Position numbers and translations under genes: made by a program. The notes below the pieces were generated by a model that saw only the letters and a list, made by a program, of their open reading frames with translations, searched no databases and was not told the origin of the DNA. Shown in pieces: positions 25,556 to 35,196 of a stretch of DNA of 58,507 bases. The stretch comes from Singulisphaera sp. GP187 (GTDB taxonomy: Bacteria; Planctomycetota; Planctomycetia; Gemmatales; Gemmataceae): positions 1-58,507 of the forward strand of contig CAMDQN010000025.1 of assembly GCA_945905925.1 (NCBI GenBank), given 5' to 3'. Each line of letters opens with the position of its first letter. Position 1 is the first letter of the stretch.

Positions 25556-26604
25556 GGCACACTCCACATCTGAATCGGTGACGTGTTCTCGGGGTAGTCC
25601 CCACCGGCACCCTTCACGCGCCCGTTGCCGCTGCTGTTCGCGTTGGTCGCGCTCACCGCAACCTTGTCACCGTCAGGGTGAATCGCGATGCTGTGGCAGT
25701 TCGGCAGTTTGCCGCCGCTGAAGAACGCGGTGGCGGCGTCTGGCTTCCAGAGGTGAAACTTCCCCTGTCCCGGCTGGCCGCTCGTGGTGAATGCGACGAA
25801 CCCGTTCGCGTGCCACGCCATATCGGTGACGTAGCCTTCGTTGTCGTTCGCGCCCTTGTACTGGCTACTCGGCTTGCCGGTCGCGAGATCGAACGCGACG
25901 ATCAGCGGAACGCACTGCACGAAGCCCCCCGTTTTCGGCTCGGCGCCCGCGACGAACAGCGTTTTGCCGTCGCCCGCGAGGAGCAGGTTCTTCACGCCAC
26001 CTACGTCCTGAATGCGGTCGAGTTTGTGCAGTTCTTTTACCGCGAAGGTTCGTGTGACCTTGCCGGACGAAACCTCGAACTCGCGCACGATGCCGAACAG
26101 ATCGCCCGCGAACACGCTCTTGCCGTCCGCGCTGAAGCACACCGAGAGCACGTCGGTCTTCGTCTCGAACTCGTTAAACTTCTTACCCGTTTCGCGATTC
26201 CAGAGTCGGACAAAACCATCCTTGCCGCACGTTGCGAGCGGAGAGTCAACCGGCGCGATCGCAACGGTGCGCGCCCAGCCGTCGTGTGCCGCTTCGACGG
26301 TCCAGAGTTTGGGTTCCTTCGCGGTAACGTCGGACGCGATGAGCCGGCCCCACGAATCCGTGCTGAATAGCGCGTTACCCGCGAACGCAAGCCCGGTGAC
26401 CCAACCGTTGTGCCCGCTGATGAGTGGCAGTTCGGTTGGGTCTTTTGCGCTCGTGTCCCAGCGGCGAATCTTGCCGTCGAAGCACGCCGCGGCGAGCGTC
26501 TTGCCGTCGGGACTAAATCGAACGCGTGTGACCTGTGTGGTCGGCGCGAGTGGCTTGCCCAACTCTTTCGGCGCGTTGGGGTTGGGGTCTTTTTTGGGTT
26601 GCAT
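25546..26604 (-). CDS. WD40-repeat protein
   Basis: This 352-residue protein has WD40 units such as VTRVRFSPDGKTLAAACFDG, KIRRWD, VLSVCFSADGKSVFAGDLFG and ATCGKDGFVRLWNRETGK, enough for a beta-propeller. There is no obvious signal peptide. It is the last gene of a reverse-strand run with DUF1549/1553, a lipoprotein and DUF1501; WD40 proteins next to DUF1501/DUF1549 pairs are typical in planctomycete genomes, function unknown. A short spacer with a CGATTGCAATCG palindrome lies between it and the DUF1501 gene. Confidence 0.82.
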   Translation of the reverse strand: MQPKKDPNPNAPKELGKPLAPTTQVTRVRFSPDGKTLAAACFDGKIRRWDTSAKDPTELPLISGHNGWVTGLAFAGNALFSTDSWGRLIASDVTAKEPKLWTVEAAHDGWARTVAIAPVDSPLATCGKDGFVRLWNRETGKKFNEFETKTDVLSVCFSADGKSVFAGDLFGIVREFEVSSGKVTRTFAVKELHKLDRIQDVGGVKNLLLAGDGKTLFVAGAEPKTGGFVQCVPLIVAFDLATGKPSSQYKGANDNEGYVTDMAWHANGFVAFTTSGQPGQGKFHLWKPDAATAFFSGGKLPNCHSIAIHPDGDKVAVSATNANSSGNGRVKGAGGDYPENTSPIQMWSVPKV

Positions 26605-26677
26605 GGCTTTTTTTCACGCCCATCGATTGCAATCGATGGGCGGACCCGCAGTTTGTGGTTGAAAAGAGGTGAAAGAG

Positions 26678-27958
26678 TTACGCCAGCACTTCCTTGACAG
26701 CTTTCATGTCCTCGTGCGCGATCGGCAAGGGCTGGCCTGCGTTGCCGTATTGCGCGTCGGTCGGGTCGATGCCGAGCGCGCGGAACCACGTGTGGAACAA
26801 CCCGCCGATGTCCACCGGGTCGTTCGGCACGTCGGTACCCTTGTCGTTCGTCTTCCCCGCGACCACACCGCCCTTCTTGATCCCGCGACCGGCCATCGCC
26901 ACGGACCACGCCTGCGGCCAGTGGTCGCGACCGATGTGACCGTTGATGCGCGGCGTGCGCCCGAACTCCGCGCACGCGATCACCAGCACGTTGTCCAGCA
27001 TTCCGCGGTCCGCGAGGTCTTCGATCATCGCCGCGAACGGTTTGTCGAACTTCGGGTGCAGGCTCGCGGCACCGTTGAAATGGTCGCCGTGCGTGTCCCA
27101 CCCGTAGCTCGTGACCTTCACGAACGTCACACCTTCTTCGAGCAGTCGCCGCGCGAGGAGCATGTGCCGCCCGAGGTCGTGCGTGCCGTAGCGGTCCTGG
27201 TCCTTCTGCGGCAACTTCGAGAGGTCGAACAGTTCGATCTTCTTCTGAAGTTGCGCGGCCATCTCGTAAGCGTAACTGTTCGCTTCGGTGAGTTCGGTGC
27301 GGCGCTGGGCCGCGTAGTTCTTGTCGAGTAACTTGCGGAGGTCGTTGCGCTCGTTGTCCTCTTCGGCGGTGATGGCTTTGGGTCGGAGCAGGTTTTCCGG
27401 TGGCTTGCCGTCGCCGAGTGCGAGCGCGCCGTACTTCGGTCCGAGGAACCCCGCGTCCTTGTAGATGAAGCCGCCGCTCATCGGCTTCACCCAGATGTAC
27501 GGTGGGAGGCCGCTGTCGCCTGGACCGACCAACTTCGCGACCGCCGAACCGAGCAGCGGGTACGTGACGCCGCGGTTCTTCGGGTCGCCCCGCTGGATGC
27601 GCTCGACGCCCGCGGAGTGCGAATCGTCCTGCGTGGAAACGCTGCGCACGATCGCGAGGTGCTTCATCTGCTTCGCGCATTGCGGAAGCAATTCGGAAAT
27701 CTGGATGCCGGGAACCGCGGTTTGAATCGGGCGGAACGGTCCGCCGAACGGTGTGTTCGGCTTCGGATCCCACGATTCAAGTTGGCTCATGCCGCCGTCG
27801 AGCCAGACGAACAGCACCTGCCGCCGTTGCTTCTTCAACTCTTCGGCGACGAGCGGGTTCGCGAGCGAGGACAGCCCGACCGCGCTCGCAGCGGAGCCGA
27901 GGAAGCGGCGCCGCGTGACGCGATGGTCGGTGGGTGTGCAGAGCGGGTTGCGCGGCAT
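26678..27958 (-). CDS. DUF1501 protein (sulfatase-fold family), secreted
   Basis: The start at 27958 gives 426 residues, an N-terminal RVTRRRFLGSAASAVGLSSL Tat-like signal and the DUF1501 core VLFVWLDGGMSQLESWDPKP, ISELLPQCAKQMKHLAIVRS, AEFGRTPRINGHIGRDHWPQ. DUF1501 members share the alkaline-phosphatase-superfamily fold with sulfatases and are abundant in planctomycetes, but their substrate is not established. It is encoded with a DUF1549/DUF1553 partner upstream on the same strand, the usual pairing. A C-rich/G-rich repeat separates it from the lipoprotein gene. Confidence 0.9.
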   Translation of the reverse strand: MPRNPLCTPTDHRVTRRRFLGSAASAVGLSSLANPLVAEELKKQRRQVLFVWLDGGMSQLESWDPKPNTPFGGPFRPIQTAVPGIQISELLPQCAKQMKHLAIVRSVSTQDDSHSAGVERIQRGDPKNRGVTYPLLGSAVAKLVGPGDSGLPPYIWVKPMSGGFIYKDAGFLGPKYGALALGDGKPPENLLRPKAITAEEDNERNDLRKLLDKNYAAQRRTELTEANSYAYEMAAQLQKKIELFDLSKLPQKDQDRYGTHDLGRHMLLARRLLEEGVTFVKVTSYGWDTHGDHFNGAASLHPKFDKPFAAMIEDLADRGMLDNVLVIACAEFGRTPRINGHIGRDHWPQAWSVAMAGRGIKKGGVVAGKTNDKGTDVPNDPVDIGGLFHTWFRALGIDPTDAQYGNAGQPLPIAHEDMKAVKEVLA

Positions 27959-27980
27959 GGTGTTTGTCTCCAAGAAGGCA

Positions 27981-28070
27981 ACCTCTCCCCCCAACCCCCT
28001 CCCCTAAGAAGGGAGGGGGAGCCGGATTTTCTCCCCTCCCTTCTTAGGGGAGGGGGTTGGGGGGAGAGGT
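27981..28070. repeat. Intact C-rich/G-rich inverted repeat (reference copy)
   Basis: Arms ACCTCTCCCCCCAACCCCCT and GGGGTTGGGGGGAGAGGT are complementary; inner halves CCCCTAAGAAGGGAGGGG and CCCTTCTTAGGGGAGGGG each fold on their own. It lies between the lipoprotein and DUF1501 genes and is the cleanest copy for comparison with the others. Confidence 0.8.
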
Positions 28071-28080
28071 CTCTTCGCTC

Positions 28081-29325
28081 CTACTTCTTCACCGGGGTCA
28101 TGTTCACTTCGGCGGTCTTACCGGGCACGATATCCACGATGCGGCGTTCGTCGCCCAGACGCACTTCGTAGCGGCCGGTACCGAGGTTCTTCACCACTGC
28201 CTTGCCAGCGAGTACCTCGACCTCGGTGCGCACCACCTGAATCGAGATACCCTCGAACAGTCGCGCGTCCAGGGGCGGTCGCGTCGGTTCGTCCGCGGGC
28301 GCGATGAACACACGACCCTTCGCGTCCGCCGGGGCTGCGACTTCCAGAGCGCCGGCCTTTGTCACGTCGAGCGTCAGGTTCTCCGTCAGCGCGCCGGTCG
28401 CGGGCACTTCTACCCACTTCCACACCGCGGGGCCGCCAGTGACCGCAGCCGAGAACAGGTAGCGACCGGGCTGTAACCTCACGTGCTCGTACCGGAACGG
28501 TCGCATCTTGCCGTCGCCGGGAACGAGCGTGCTGATGCGCGGCTTCTCCGTGTCGTCGCGGGTCCAGCGCGCCTGTTCGACCGGTAGTGGGTCGGTCGCG
28601 AGTTGGAGTTCCTTGAAGAACACGCCCCCCGCAGTCAGGAACCCGGCATACGCGACCCGCACTTCGGCTGTTGGCGCCGCCCCGACCACGGTGATTTCAC
28701 CCGTAACGTAGGGCGCGTCGTCCGGTCCAGGCTTCTCGGTGTGTGGTCGGAAGTAGTCCGCCGTGAACGCGCCCGCGAGTACCGTCTGGTCTTTGTCCGG
28801 CAGGCTCAGGAAGATCTTTCCCGACACCTTTCCGTCTTTCCGTGCGCCGAGTTCGAGCGTCATCGCGTAGCCGGACGGGTGCAGGTGAATCGATTGCCCC
28901 TGAACCTCTAACCAGATTTCCGGCACGTTCGGGCCGGGAGCGTCGCCGCCTTTCACCTTCCAGTTCCGGCCCAGCGGCGAGGCACCGGGCGCGAACTTGA
29001 CCGACACCGACCGTTCCGACTGCGGCGTGCCGGGCTTGCCCACACGGAACGTCAACTCGTCGCCCGTGACCGACACTTCCGGCGTCGCCTCGACTGCGGC
29101 GATGCGCCCGCTCACGGGCGCCGCCGGGAACGCGTGTTTGTCCGCGTCGAGTTCCCACACTACTTTCGGCGTCTCGACCTTCGGTGGGTTTGGTGGTGTC
29201 GGGTCCGGCTCCTTTTTCGGCTCCGGTTCTGGCGCGGCCGGTTGCGTCGGCAGTGGCTTCGACCCGCACCCCGCCGCGACCGCCAGCCCGAAACACAGCG
29301 CGATACCGAAGATCATCCGTGACAT
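28081..29325 (-). CDS. Lipoprotein of unknown function in the DUF1549/1501 cluster
   Basis: The 414-residue protein begins MSRMIFGIALCFGLAVAAGC, a lipobox (VAAGC), then has a Pro/Lys-rich linker (EPEPKKEPDPTPPNPPKVET). The mature part is beta-rich, with VSVTGDELTFRVGKPG, FLSLPDKDQTVLAGAFTADY and VRLQPGRYLFSAAVTGG, consistent with Ig-like or carbohydrate-binding beta sandwiches. No enzymatic motif is seen. The gene sits between the DUF1549 and DUF1501 genes on the same strand and is probably co-expressed. Confidence 0.7.
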   Translation of the reverse strand: MSRMIFGIALCFGLAVAAGCGSKPLPTQPAAPEPEPKKEPDPTPPNPPKVETPKVVWELDADKHAFPAAPVSGRIAAVEATPEVSVTGDELTFRVGKPGTPQSERSVSVKFAPGASPLGRNWKVKGGDAPGPNVPEIWLEVQGQSIHLHPSGYAMTLELGARKDGKVSGKIFLSLPDKDQTVLAGAFTADYFRPHTEKPGPDDAPYVTGEITVVGAAPTAEVRVAYAGFLTAGGVFFKELQLATDPLPVEQARWTRDDTEKPRISTLVPGDGKMRPFRYEHVRLQPGRYLFSAAVTGGPAVWKWVEVPATGALTENLTLDVTKAGALEVAAPADAKGRVFIAPADEPTRPPLDARLFEGISIQVVRTEVEVLAGKAVVKNLGTGRYEVRLGDERRIVDIVPGKTAEVNMTPVKK

Positions 29326-29335
29326 GCGTCTTCCT

Positions 29336-30919
29336 CTAATGATTGACCCCGAATTCCATCGACGCGAGCAGTGCCCACGCGACGCGACCGACCGCCTCGG
29401 TGCGCTGGTCGGGGTGTTTGGCTAGCACCTTCGTGATCGCGGTTCGCTCGTCGGTGGACGGCTTGCGTGACAGGATCGCGAGGTACAGTTCGTCGATCGT
29501 GTCGGCGTCGGATAGCTTCGCGACCCGCTCCACGAGGTTACCGGGTTTCGGTGCAAGTAGACCCAGAACCGCGTCGTCGTGCAACACGAACAGCGCCGCC
29601 TTTAACGAAGGCGTGAACTCCTCTTCCGGTTCGCGTGCCTGATTCGCGAATGCTTTCACGAACTTCGGCCGCAGAGTGTCGGCACTTTTGGGGTCGCTTC
29701 CGGTTGCGATCAGCGTGCTTTGAAGCAGTTGTTCGGCCGTGAGCCGGCGCTCGATCGCGGTCGCGAAATACTGTGCGGGTGCCGCCTTGTTCGCGGACGC
29801 GGGCAACTTGCTCGACCGTGCGTAGGTCTTGGTCAGGGCGATTTCGCGGAACAAATACTTGATGTCGAAGTTGCGACCCGCGAACTCGCTCGCGAGCAAG
29901 TCGAGCAACTCCGGGTGCGACGCGGGGTTCTTGCTGTGGTGCAGGTCGAGCGGGTGAACCTGCCCGCGACCGAGCAGCATGAACCACAGTCGGTTGGCAG
30001 CGTTACGCGTGAAGTCGGCGTTTGCTTTCGTGGGCAGTCGCTCGGAGATTTCCTTGAGCGGGCTGAACTTTAGCACGCCCGGCGTGCCGGTCTTTTTGTC
30101 CGGCTGCTCACTGAACTCCATGCCCTTCGTGAGCGCGGGAATGTCGATCATAACCGCGCCGGGCAGTGCCGGTGCGGTGGCCATTTGCACCTTCGTGAAC
30201 ACCGATGCGAACGGCGTCTTCTCGACCGTCGGCCGCTCGCCCACAACTGTCTTCGCGAGGTACGTGTTCTTGAAGAAGGTGTGTAAGCCCTGGAAGTCCT
30301 GTTGCTTGTAGTCCGGGATGAACAGGTGGTCGTGGCACTCGGCACACTGGAGGTTTTTGCCGAGGAAGATACGGCCGACGTCGCGCGTGAGGCCGGAGTA
30401 ATCGACCGGGTTCTGGCCGTAGTTCTCCAGCCTCTTCGCGAGCCAGAACGCCGCGCCCGGTTGCGCCGTTTCCTTCGGGTCGGCGCGGAGCATCTTCTTC
30501 ACCATCGCGTCCCACGGCATGTTCTTCTCGAACGACTCCTTGAGGAACTTGATCCATTCGGGGTTATCGCCGAGCCGCTCCAGGAGCATCACGTTGAACA
30601 GATCGGCCATGCGGGTCGCGTATTCCTGCCCGCCGAGCAGTTTGTCGAGTAACTTCGTGCGTTTGTCGGCGGAAGTATCCGCGAGGAAGGCTTTCGTTTC
30701 GGCGGCGGTCGGAATGCGTCCTGCGAAGTCGAGGTACGCGCGCCGCACGAACTCCGCGTCGTCTGCGGGCGTGCTCAGGGGAATGCCGTCGGCTTTCGCT
30801 TTCGCTTCGATGAACGCGTCGAGGCGCGCGTGCAGCGGTTCTTCTGCCTGGGCGAGCCGGGGGCGTAAGCCCTCCGAGGCAATAAGGACGAGGAGGAGAG
30901 AAGTCCAGCGAAGAGGCAT
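29336..30919 (-). CDS. DUF1549/DUF1553 secreted protein
   Basis: The start at 30919 gives 527 residues with a signal peptide (MPLRWTSLLLVLIASEGLRP). The DUF1549 part has DAEFVRRAYLDFAGRIPTAA, and the heme-like CxxCH in NLQCAECHDHLF. The DUF1553 part has FTRNAANRLWFMLLGRGQVH and FAGRNFDIKYLFREIALTKT. The family is planctomycete/verrucomicrobial and often contains a cytochrome-c type motif, with a presumed role beside DUF1501 partners. This copy is shorter than many members (which reach 700-1000 residues). The longer frame to 30991 adds a hydrophobic-poor leader and is unlikely. Confidence 0.88.
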   Translation of the reverse strand: MPLRWTSLLLVLIASEGLRPRLAQAEEPLHARLDAFIEAKAKADGIPLSTPADDAEFVRRAYLDFAGRIPTAAETKAFLADTSADKRTKLLDKLLGGQEYATRMADLFNVMLLERLGDNPEWIKFLKESFEKNMPWDAMVKKMLRADPKETAQPGAAFWLAKRLENYGQNPVDYSGLTRDVGRIFLGKNLQCAECHDHLFIPDYKQQDFQGLHTFFKNTYLAKTVVGERPTVEKTPFASVFTKVQMATAPALPGAVMIDIPALTKGMEFSEQPDKKTGTPGVLKFSPLKEISERLPTKANADFTRNAANRLWFMLLGRGQVHPLDLHHSKNPASHPELLDLLASEFAGRNFDIKYLFREIALTKTYARSSKLPASANKAAPAQYFATAIERRLTAEQLLQSTLIATGSDPKSADTLRPKFVKAFANQAREPEEEFTPSLKAALFVLHDDAVLGLLAPKPGNLVERVAKLSDADTIDELYLAILSRKPSTDERTAITKVLAKHPDQRTEAVGRVAWALLASMEFGVNH

Positions 30920-31024
30920 GATGGCGGCCCGGCGAAGGAACCGGAGGCGGGAATGCAGGCAGTGAGAAAAGTATACCTGAGCAGCACGCACTGGGAAACG
31001 TGGAAAATGAGTACGATTAGCCGT

Positions 31025-31666
31025 TTAGCCGTGACGGTCGAGTTCGGCGAAGAGTTGATTGAGGGGAAGCGTGAACCCCGGCAGGACGGTTCCGCCGTCG
31101 AGGGTGTCGGTCGCGGTGAGGTCGGTGAACGCGGTTTCAGAGGTGTAAACGCGCACGGTTCGCGCGCGCGGATCGATCTCCCACACGAGGCGCACGCCAG
31201 CGGTGAAGTATTCGCGACGCTTGCGCGCCATCTCGCCGAGCGTGTTGCCCGCGCTCAACACTTCGACAGCGAGGTCGGGAACGACGTTCGGAACCGGCTC
31301 CTCGGGAAGCCGTCGGTTCGGCAGACGGTCCCACGAGACGAACGCCAAATCCGGCAACCGGACCAGGCCAGAGATCAGTTCGTAAGTTCCGTCCGCGCCG
31401 GTTAGGATGCCGAGGTTTTGCCCCCGCACGAGCGGTCCGAGCAACTCGCCCAGATAGATCGCCAGGAGAGATTCTCGAACTCCCATCGACTTCTCCACGA
31501 GGGTTCCTTCGATTAGTTCGCATCCCTCGTTCTCGGCACGCAACAAGTCGTCGATGGTCGCCGTTCCGGGAACGGGCGTGAAGCGAACCCGATCCGGTGG
31601 AACGTCGCCGAGTCGGTGGAGCAGGTCGGCCATGGTCCGCACCGGTGGTTTGAATGGGATGTTCAT
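31025..31666 (-). CDS. Uma2-family (DUF820) nuclease-fold protein
   Basis: The 213-residue protein has the PD-(D/E)XK-like core: ENEGCELIEGTLVEKSMG (the Glu position), LPDLAFVSWDRLP, VPDLAVEVLSAGNTLGEM and RLVWEIDPRARTVRVYTS. This matches Uma2, a family of predicted restriction-endonuclease-fold proteins expanded in planctomycetes and cyanobacteria, role unknown. No methylase gene is nearby. It lies downstream of clpX on the same strand but is separated from it by a strong terminator. Confidence 0.85.
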   Translation of the reverse strand: MNIPFKPPVRTMADLLHRLGDVPPDRVRFTPVPGTATIDDLLRAENEGCELIEGTLVEKSMGVRESLLAIYLGELLGPLVRGQNLGILTGADGTYELISGLVRLPDLAFVSWDRLPNRRLPEEPVPNVVPDLAVEVLSAGNTLGEMARKRREYFTAGVRLVWEIDPRARTVRVYTSETAFTDLTATDTLDGGTVLPGFTLPLNQLFAELDRHG

Positions 31667-31700
31667 GCTTCCACTCTAACGGCGGTCGGAACCGAAAACA

Positions 31701-31733
31701 AGAACGCCCGCGGGTTCCTCCCGCGGGCGTTCT
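31701..31733 (-). terminator. Intrinsic terminator after clpX
   Basis: The stem AGAACGCCCGCGGG / CCCGCGGGCGTTCT is perfect over 14 bases with the loop TTCCT. Read on the reverse strand, a T-rich tail (TTGTTTTCGGT) follows, as for Rho-independent terminators. It sits just after the clpX stop. Confidence 0.85.
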
Positions 31734-31755
31734 GCTCAGTCACCCTCCAGGGTTC

Positions 31756-33057
31756 TCACGCGCTCTTCTTGCCGGGCTTCTTCTCGCCCAACTTGCGCTC
31801 GCCGCGAACCACCTCGGCCGTGATGATGTGCTTACCCTTGTGCTCCATCTCCGGCAGATCGTACATCACGTCCAGCATAACGTCTTCGACGATCGCGCGC
31901 AAGCCGCGTGCACCGGTGTCGCGTGCTTTTGCCAGCCGCGCGATCTCCTTCAGTGCCGGTAACTCGAACTCGACCTCCGCGCCCTCCATCTCGAAGAGCT
32001 TCTGGTACTGCCGCACCAGAGCATTTTTCGGTTCGGTTAAGATGCGGAGCATCGCTTCTTCGTCGAGCGGGTCGAGCGGGGCCAGCACCGGCAACCGGCC
32101 CACGAACTCGGGGATCATGCCGAACTCGATCAGGTCGTCCGCGGTCACCTGGCTGAGCAGTTCACCGAGCGTTTTTTCTTTCTGCTCCTTTTCGACCGCA
32201 CCGAAACCGATGCTCTTGCGGCCCAATCGCCGGGCGATGATGTCTTCCAAGCCGACGAACGTGCCGCCACAGATGAACAGGATGTTCGACGTATCGACCT
32301 GAATGTACTGCTGCTCGGGGTGTTTGCGCCCGCCCTGTGGCGGCACGTTGCTCACAGTTCCTTCGAGCATCTTCAGGAGTGCTTGTTGGACGCCCTCACC
32401 CGAGACGTCGCGCGTGATGCTGACGTTCTGGCTGGTCTTCGCGATCTTGTCGATTTCGTCGACGTAGATGATGCCGCGCTGGGCCGCTTCGATGTCGAAA
32501 TCGGCCGCGTGCAGCAACTTCAGGAGCAGGTTCTCGACGTCTTCACCAACGTAGCCGGCTTCGGTGAGCGTGGTCGCGTCACCGATGGCGAACGGCACGT
32601 CGAGAATCTTCGCGAGCGTGCGTGCCAGGAGCGTTTTGCCGCTCCCGGTCGGACCTACGAAGAGGATGTTCGACTTCTCGATTTCTACTTCGTGCCGGCT
32701 GCTGGCGTCGAGGCTCAGACGCTTGTAGTGGTTGTGGACCGCGACCGAGAGCACTTTCTTGGCTCGCCCCTGCCCAATTACGTAGCCGTCCAGCTTTTCC
32801 TTGATGGAGCGTGGGGCCGGCGTGTTCGAGGTGGCCGTCTTCGGTCCACCGCGGCGCTTCTTTTCCTGGTCGATGATCGACTGGCACAGTTCGATGCACT
32901 CGCCGCAAATGTATACGTCGCCTGGACCCTCCACGAGGGGGCCGACGTCGCGATGACTGCGGCGGCAGAACGAGCAGTATGCGTTGCGATTGCGGCCGGC
33001 GGTGCCGGGCGGGCGGCGTCCGCCAGCGTCACTACCGGTTGTACGATCCGAAGGCAT
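31756..33057 (-). CDS. clpX: ATP-dependent Clp protease ATP-binding subunit ClpX
   Basis: ClpX unfolds tagged substrates and feeds them to ClpP. The 433-residue product has the N-terminal zinc-binding domain (YCSFCRRS and ICGECIELC), Walker [13 protein letters not shown], Walker [11 protein letters not shown], and the sensor segment [13 protein letters not shown]. The start at 33057 ([15 protein letters not shown]) is preferred; a longer frame to 33129 lacks typical leader sequence. No clpP is adjacent, unlike in many bacteria. An intrinsic terminator follows the stop. Confidence 0.96.
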   Translation of the reverse strand: MPSDRTTGSDAGGRRPPGTAGRNRNAYCSFCRRSHRDVGPLVEGPGDVYICGECIELCQSIIDQEKKRRGGPKTATSNTPAPRSIKEKLDGYVIGQGRAKKVLSVAVHNHYKRLSLDASSRHEVEIEKSNILFVGPTGSGKTLLARTLAKILDVPFAIGDATTLTEAGYVGEDVENLLLKLLHAADFDIEAAQRGIIYVDEIDKIAKTSQNVSITRDVSGEGVQQALLKMLEGTVSNVPPQGGRKHPEQQYIQVDTSNILFICGGTFVGLEDIIARRLGRKSIGFGAVEKEQKEKTLGELLSQVTADDLIEFGMIPEFVGRLPVLAPLDPLDEEAMLRILTEPKNALVRQYQKLFEMEGAEVEFELPALKEIARLAKARDTGARGLRAIVEDVMLDVMYDLPEMEHKGKHIITAEVVRGERKLGEKKPGKKSA

Positions 33058-33260
33058 TGGGATCCCCGATTTGATGATGCCGGATAGGTTGGTGTTTCGC
33101 GTCGTGTGGGAGAGGTCAGGTTCCCGCACCGAGTTCGGTCGCTCCTCGACTTCAGCCTAATCATACCGCCCGGTAGGAGTCGAGTCGCACGGGAATGGGA
33201 GAACAGGCGCAATCGCGTCGACTGAACGACTGGCAGTGCGGGTTCTGCCCACAGTGCCGA

Positions 33261-33683
33261 CTAAGAGGTTCCTGGCGGCGCAGGCGGTTCGGGCGGTGGA
33301 GTCGACGGTGCCGGCGGGTCGAGTTTTGCACCGGGAGCAGGCGGCGCGGGCACCACGAACTTCGCCGGGTCCGGGCGTCCGGTCGGGTCCGTGGCTGCCG
33401 CTGACGGCACCGACGCGGGCGCACTCTTGACTTTCTCCGCGATCTTGCGACGTAATTCCGCGTATTCCACTTCGGTGATCTCACCGTGTTCGTACATGTC
33501 GCGGTAGGTGGTGAGCACGTCGGTTTCGTCGTGTGTTGGGGCCATTGCGCGCTTGCGCCATTTGTCTGTGAGGGAAATCACGACGGCCCCCGCGAGCAGC
33601 GCGGCGATGAGGCCGACGATGCCGAAGATGATTTCCGGCCGTTGCAGCGGGTCGTCCACCGCGAGAAGGGAAAGCGCCCACAT
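33261..33683 (-). CDS. Membrane protein with SHOCT-like C-terminus
   Basis: The start at 33683 gives 140 residues. A hydrophobic segment (IIFGIVGLIAALLAGAVVIS) is followed by the short helical motif TYRDMYEHGEITEVEYAELR, which matches the SHOCT (short C-terminal) pattern of one turn and one helix seen in many bacterial membrane proteins. The tail is Pro/Ala-rich (PTGRPDPAKFVVPAPPAPGA). The role is unknown. The upstream extension to 33971 would run through a palindromic repeat and is not credible. Confidence 0.7.
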   Translation of the reverse strand: MWALSLLAVDDPLQRPEIIFGIVGLIAALLAGAVVISLTDKWRKRAMAPTHDETDVLTTYRDMYEHGEITEVEYAELRRKIAEKVKSAPASVPSAAATDPTGRPDPAKFVVPAPPAPGAKLDPPAPSTPPPEPPAPPGTS

Positions 33684-33825
33684 GCAAATCGCCTCGCACT
33701 GACGAGAACGGGCAATCTTTCCACATTTTACCCCGTTCGCCAAACCGCGACAATCCAAAGACGGGGGAAGATGGGAGGACGGGGTGCGGTAATGTGCAGA
33801 GTGAGGAAGAATCGGGCCCGAGCAG

Positions 33826-33892
33826 GATTCAGGAGTCAGAGCAGAGAAGACAAGAAGGCCCACATTGTCTTCTCTGCCCTGACTCCTGAATC
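33826..33892. repeat. Inverted repeat with one mismatch, 27-bp arms
   Basis: Arms GATTCAGGAGTCAGAGCAGA (from 33826) and its complement TCTGCCCTGACTCCTGAATC (to 33892) pair over 27 bases with one mismatch and a loop of about 13. It lies between the SHOCT gene and the next reverse-strand gene and may end the latter's transcript. Confidence 0.75.
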
Positions 33893-33912
33893 TTGTACCT
33901 TGAATCCTGCGA

Positions 33913-35034
33913 TTAGAAGGTAGTGCGGTAGCGTTTGAGCTTCTCGCGATACTTCTTGGCTTGCTCCTCATCGGCCAGTGGCTTCTTGTTGGGATCCTCG
34001 TCCATCGGTGCCTTCTCGAACAACTCGGCCAACCGCGAGATCGCCTTGAACACCTCGTCCTTGTCCTGATTCACCACCGTTTCGACCCAGAGAAACATCC
34101 ACATCGCGTCGCGGAACTTGCCGCCAGCGAGGTACAGTTCGCCCATCATCGCGTACCCGGTGGCGTGGACCGTCGGGTCTTTCGTCTTCTCCATCTCGGC
34201 CTTGATCTTCTCCACGCCCTCCACGTACTTGCTGTCGCTGCCGGCCTTCGCGGCGAGCAGGTAGATAGCGAGCCGTTCTTTTCGCGAGCCGGCTGCGGTC
34301 TTGAGCAGTCCCTCCGCGAGAGCCGCTGCGGTCGGGTACGTCTTGCTGCGGATACGGAGATCGATCTCCTGGAGACCGGCTTCGAGTTTCGGCTCGGGCG
34401 GCAGGTCCGCGATGCCGCGGATCTTCGCCCACGCGGCGGCCGCGTCGTCGTACTTGTTGCGCTCGATCTGCAACCGGGTTATGGAGCGGACCGCGGGCCA
34501 GATCTCCCACCCGAACGCGTCCTTGTAGTCGTCGAGGAACCCTTTCCAGTCGGAGATGGCCTTGTCCGCCTTGCCCTCCCACTCTTTTCCCGCGTCGAGT
34601 TCGTCCACGAGTTTGTGGTTGATGCTGTACACCTTGAAGTCCAGATACCGCTTGCTCCGGGGCGCGAGGTTGCTTTTGGCCAGCGCCTTGTACCCGTCTC
34701 GGGCATCCGTGTAGTCCTTCGTGGTCGCGCCCTTCTTGTTTTCCTTGTCGCGCGCGGCGCGGAACAGGGTCGGGTCCACGCCGGGCAGTTCGTTGATGGT
34801 CACTTTGATGATGTCGTCGGGTGCGAACGCTTCGCTCGCCTTGTCGAACTTCTCGCCGCTGAACACCTGAAACCCGGCGGGTGTAACCTTGAACTGCCCG
34901 CTGTGAATTTTGGTGCTGCCGTCCTTGCGGTTGCGCACCTCGACCGAGTCGAGTGCGTTCTGGGCGCTCACGGTGGCCGCCGCGGTCGCGAACAGCCCCA
35001 ACATCACCAAGCCGCGAATCACGTGTCGTTTCAT
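33913..35034 (-). CDS. Secreted helical protein, TPR-like, unknown
   Basis: The 373 residues start with a signal peptide (MKRHVIRGLVMLGLFATAAA). A short N-terminal part (HSGQFKVTPAGFQVFSGEKF) precedes an alpha-helical region with repeats of paired helices (DARDGYKALAKSN, KTAAGSRKERLAIYLLAAKA, YAMMGELYLAGGKFRDAMWM). That pattern suggests TPR-type repeats. No catalytic motif is visible. It lies downstream of the SDR gene on the same strand, separated by about 160 bases. Confidence 0.7.
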   Translation of the reverse strand: MKRHVIRGLVMLGLFATAAATVSAQNALDSVEVRNRKDGSTKIHSGQFKVTPAGFQVFSGEKFDKASEAFAPDDIIKVTINELPGVDPTLFRAARDKENKKGATTKDYTDARDGYKALAKSNLAPRSKRYLDFKVYSINHKLVDELDAGKEWEGKADKAISDWKGFLDDYKDAFGWEIWPAVRSITRLQIERNKYDDAAAAWAKIRGIADLPPEPKLEAGLQEIDLRIRSKTYPTAAALAEGLLKTAAGSRKERLAIYLLAAKAGSDSKYVEGVEKIKAEMEKTKDPTVHATGYAMMGELYLAGGKFRDAMWMFLWVETVVNQDKDEVFKAISRLAELFEKAPMDEDPNKKPLADEEQAKKYREKLKRYRTTF

Positions 35035-35196
35035 GGGGAGTGGCCCTTTGAGGATCGGGTCGGTTCAGCATACCGCACCGGTGCGGGCGTGGCTACAGCC
35101 GCGCGTTCGGTCCGATTCGGAGGCGCCGGCCGTGTGCCGTTGCTTCGACGATGCGGACCGCTTCGCGGTTCCGACATTACGTTGAAAGCACCGCGC

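Noticed and set aside
33684-33971. Extended N-terminus of the SHOCT-type protein
   Set aside because: It passes through an inverted repeat and shows no protein-like composition.
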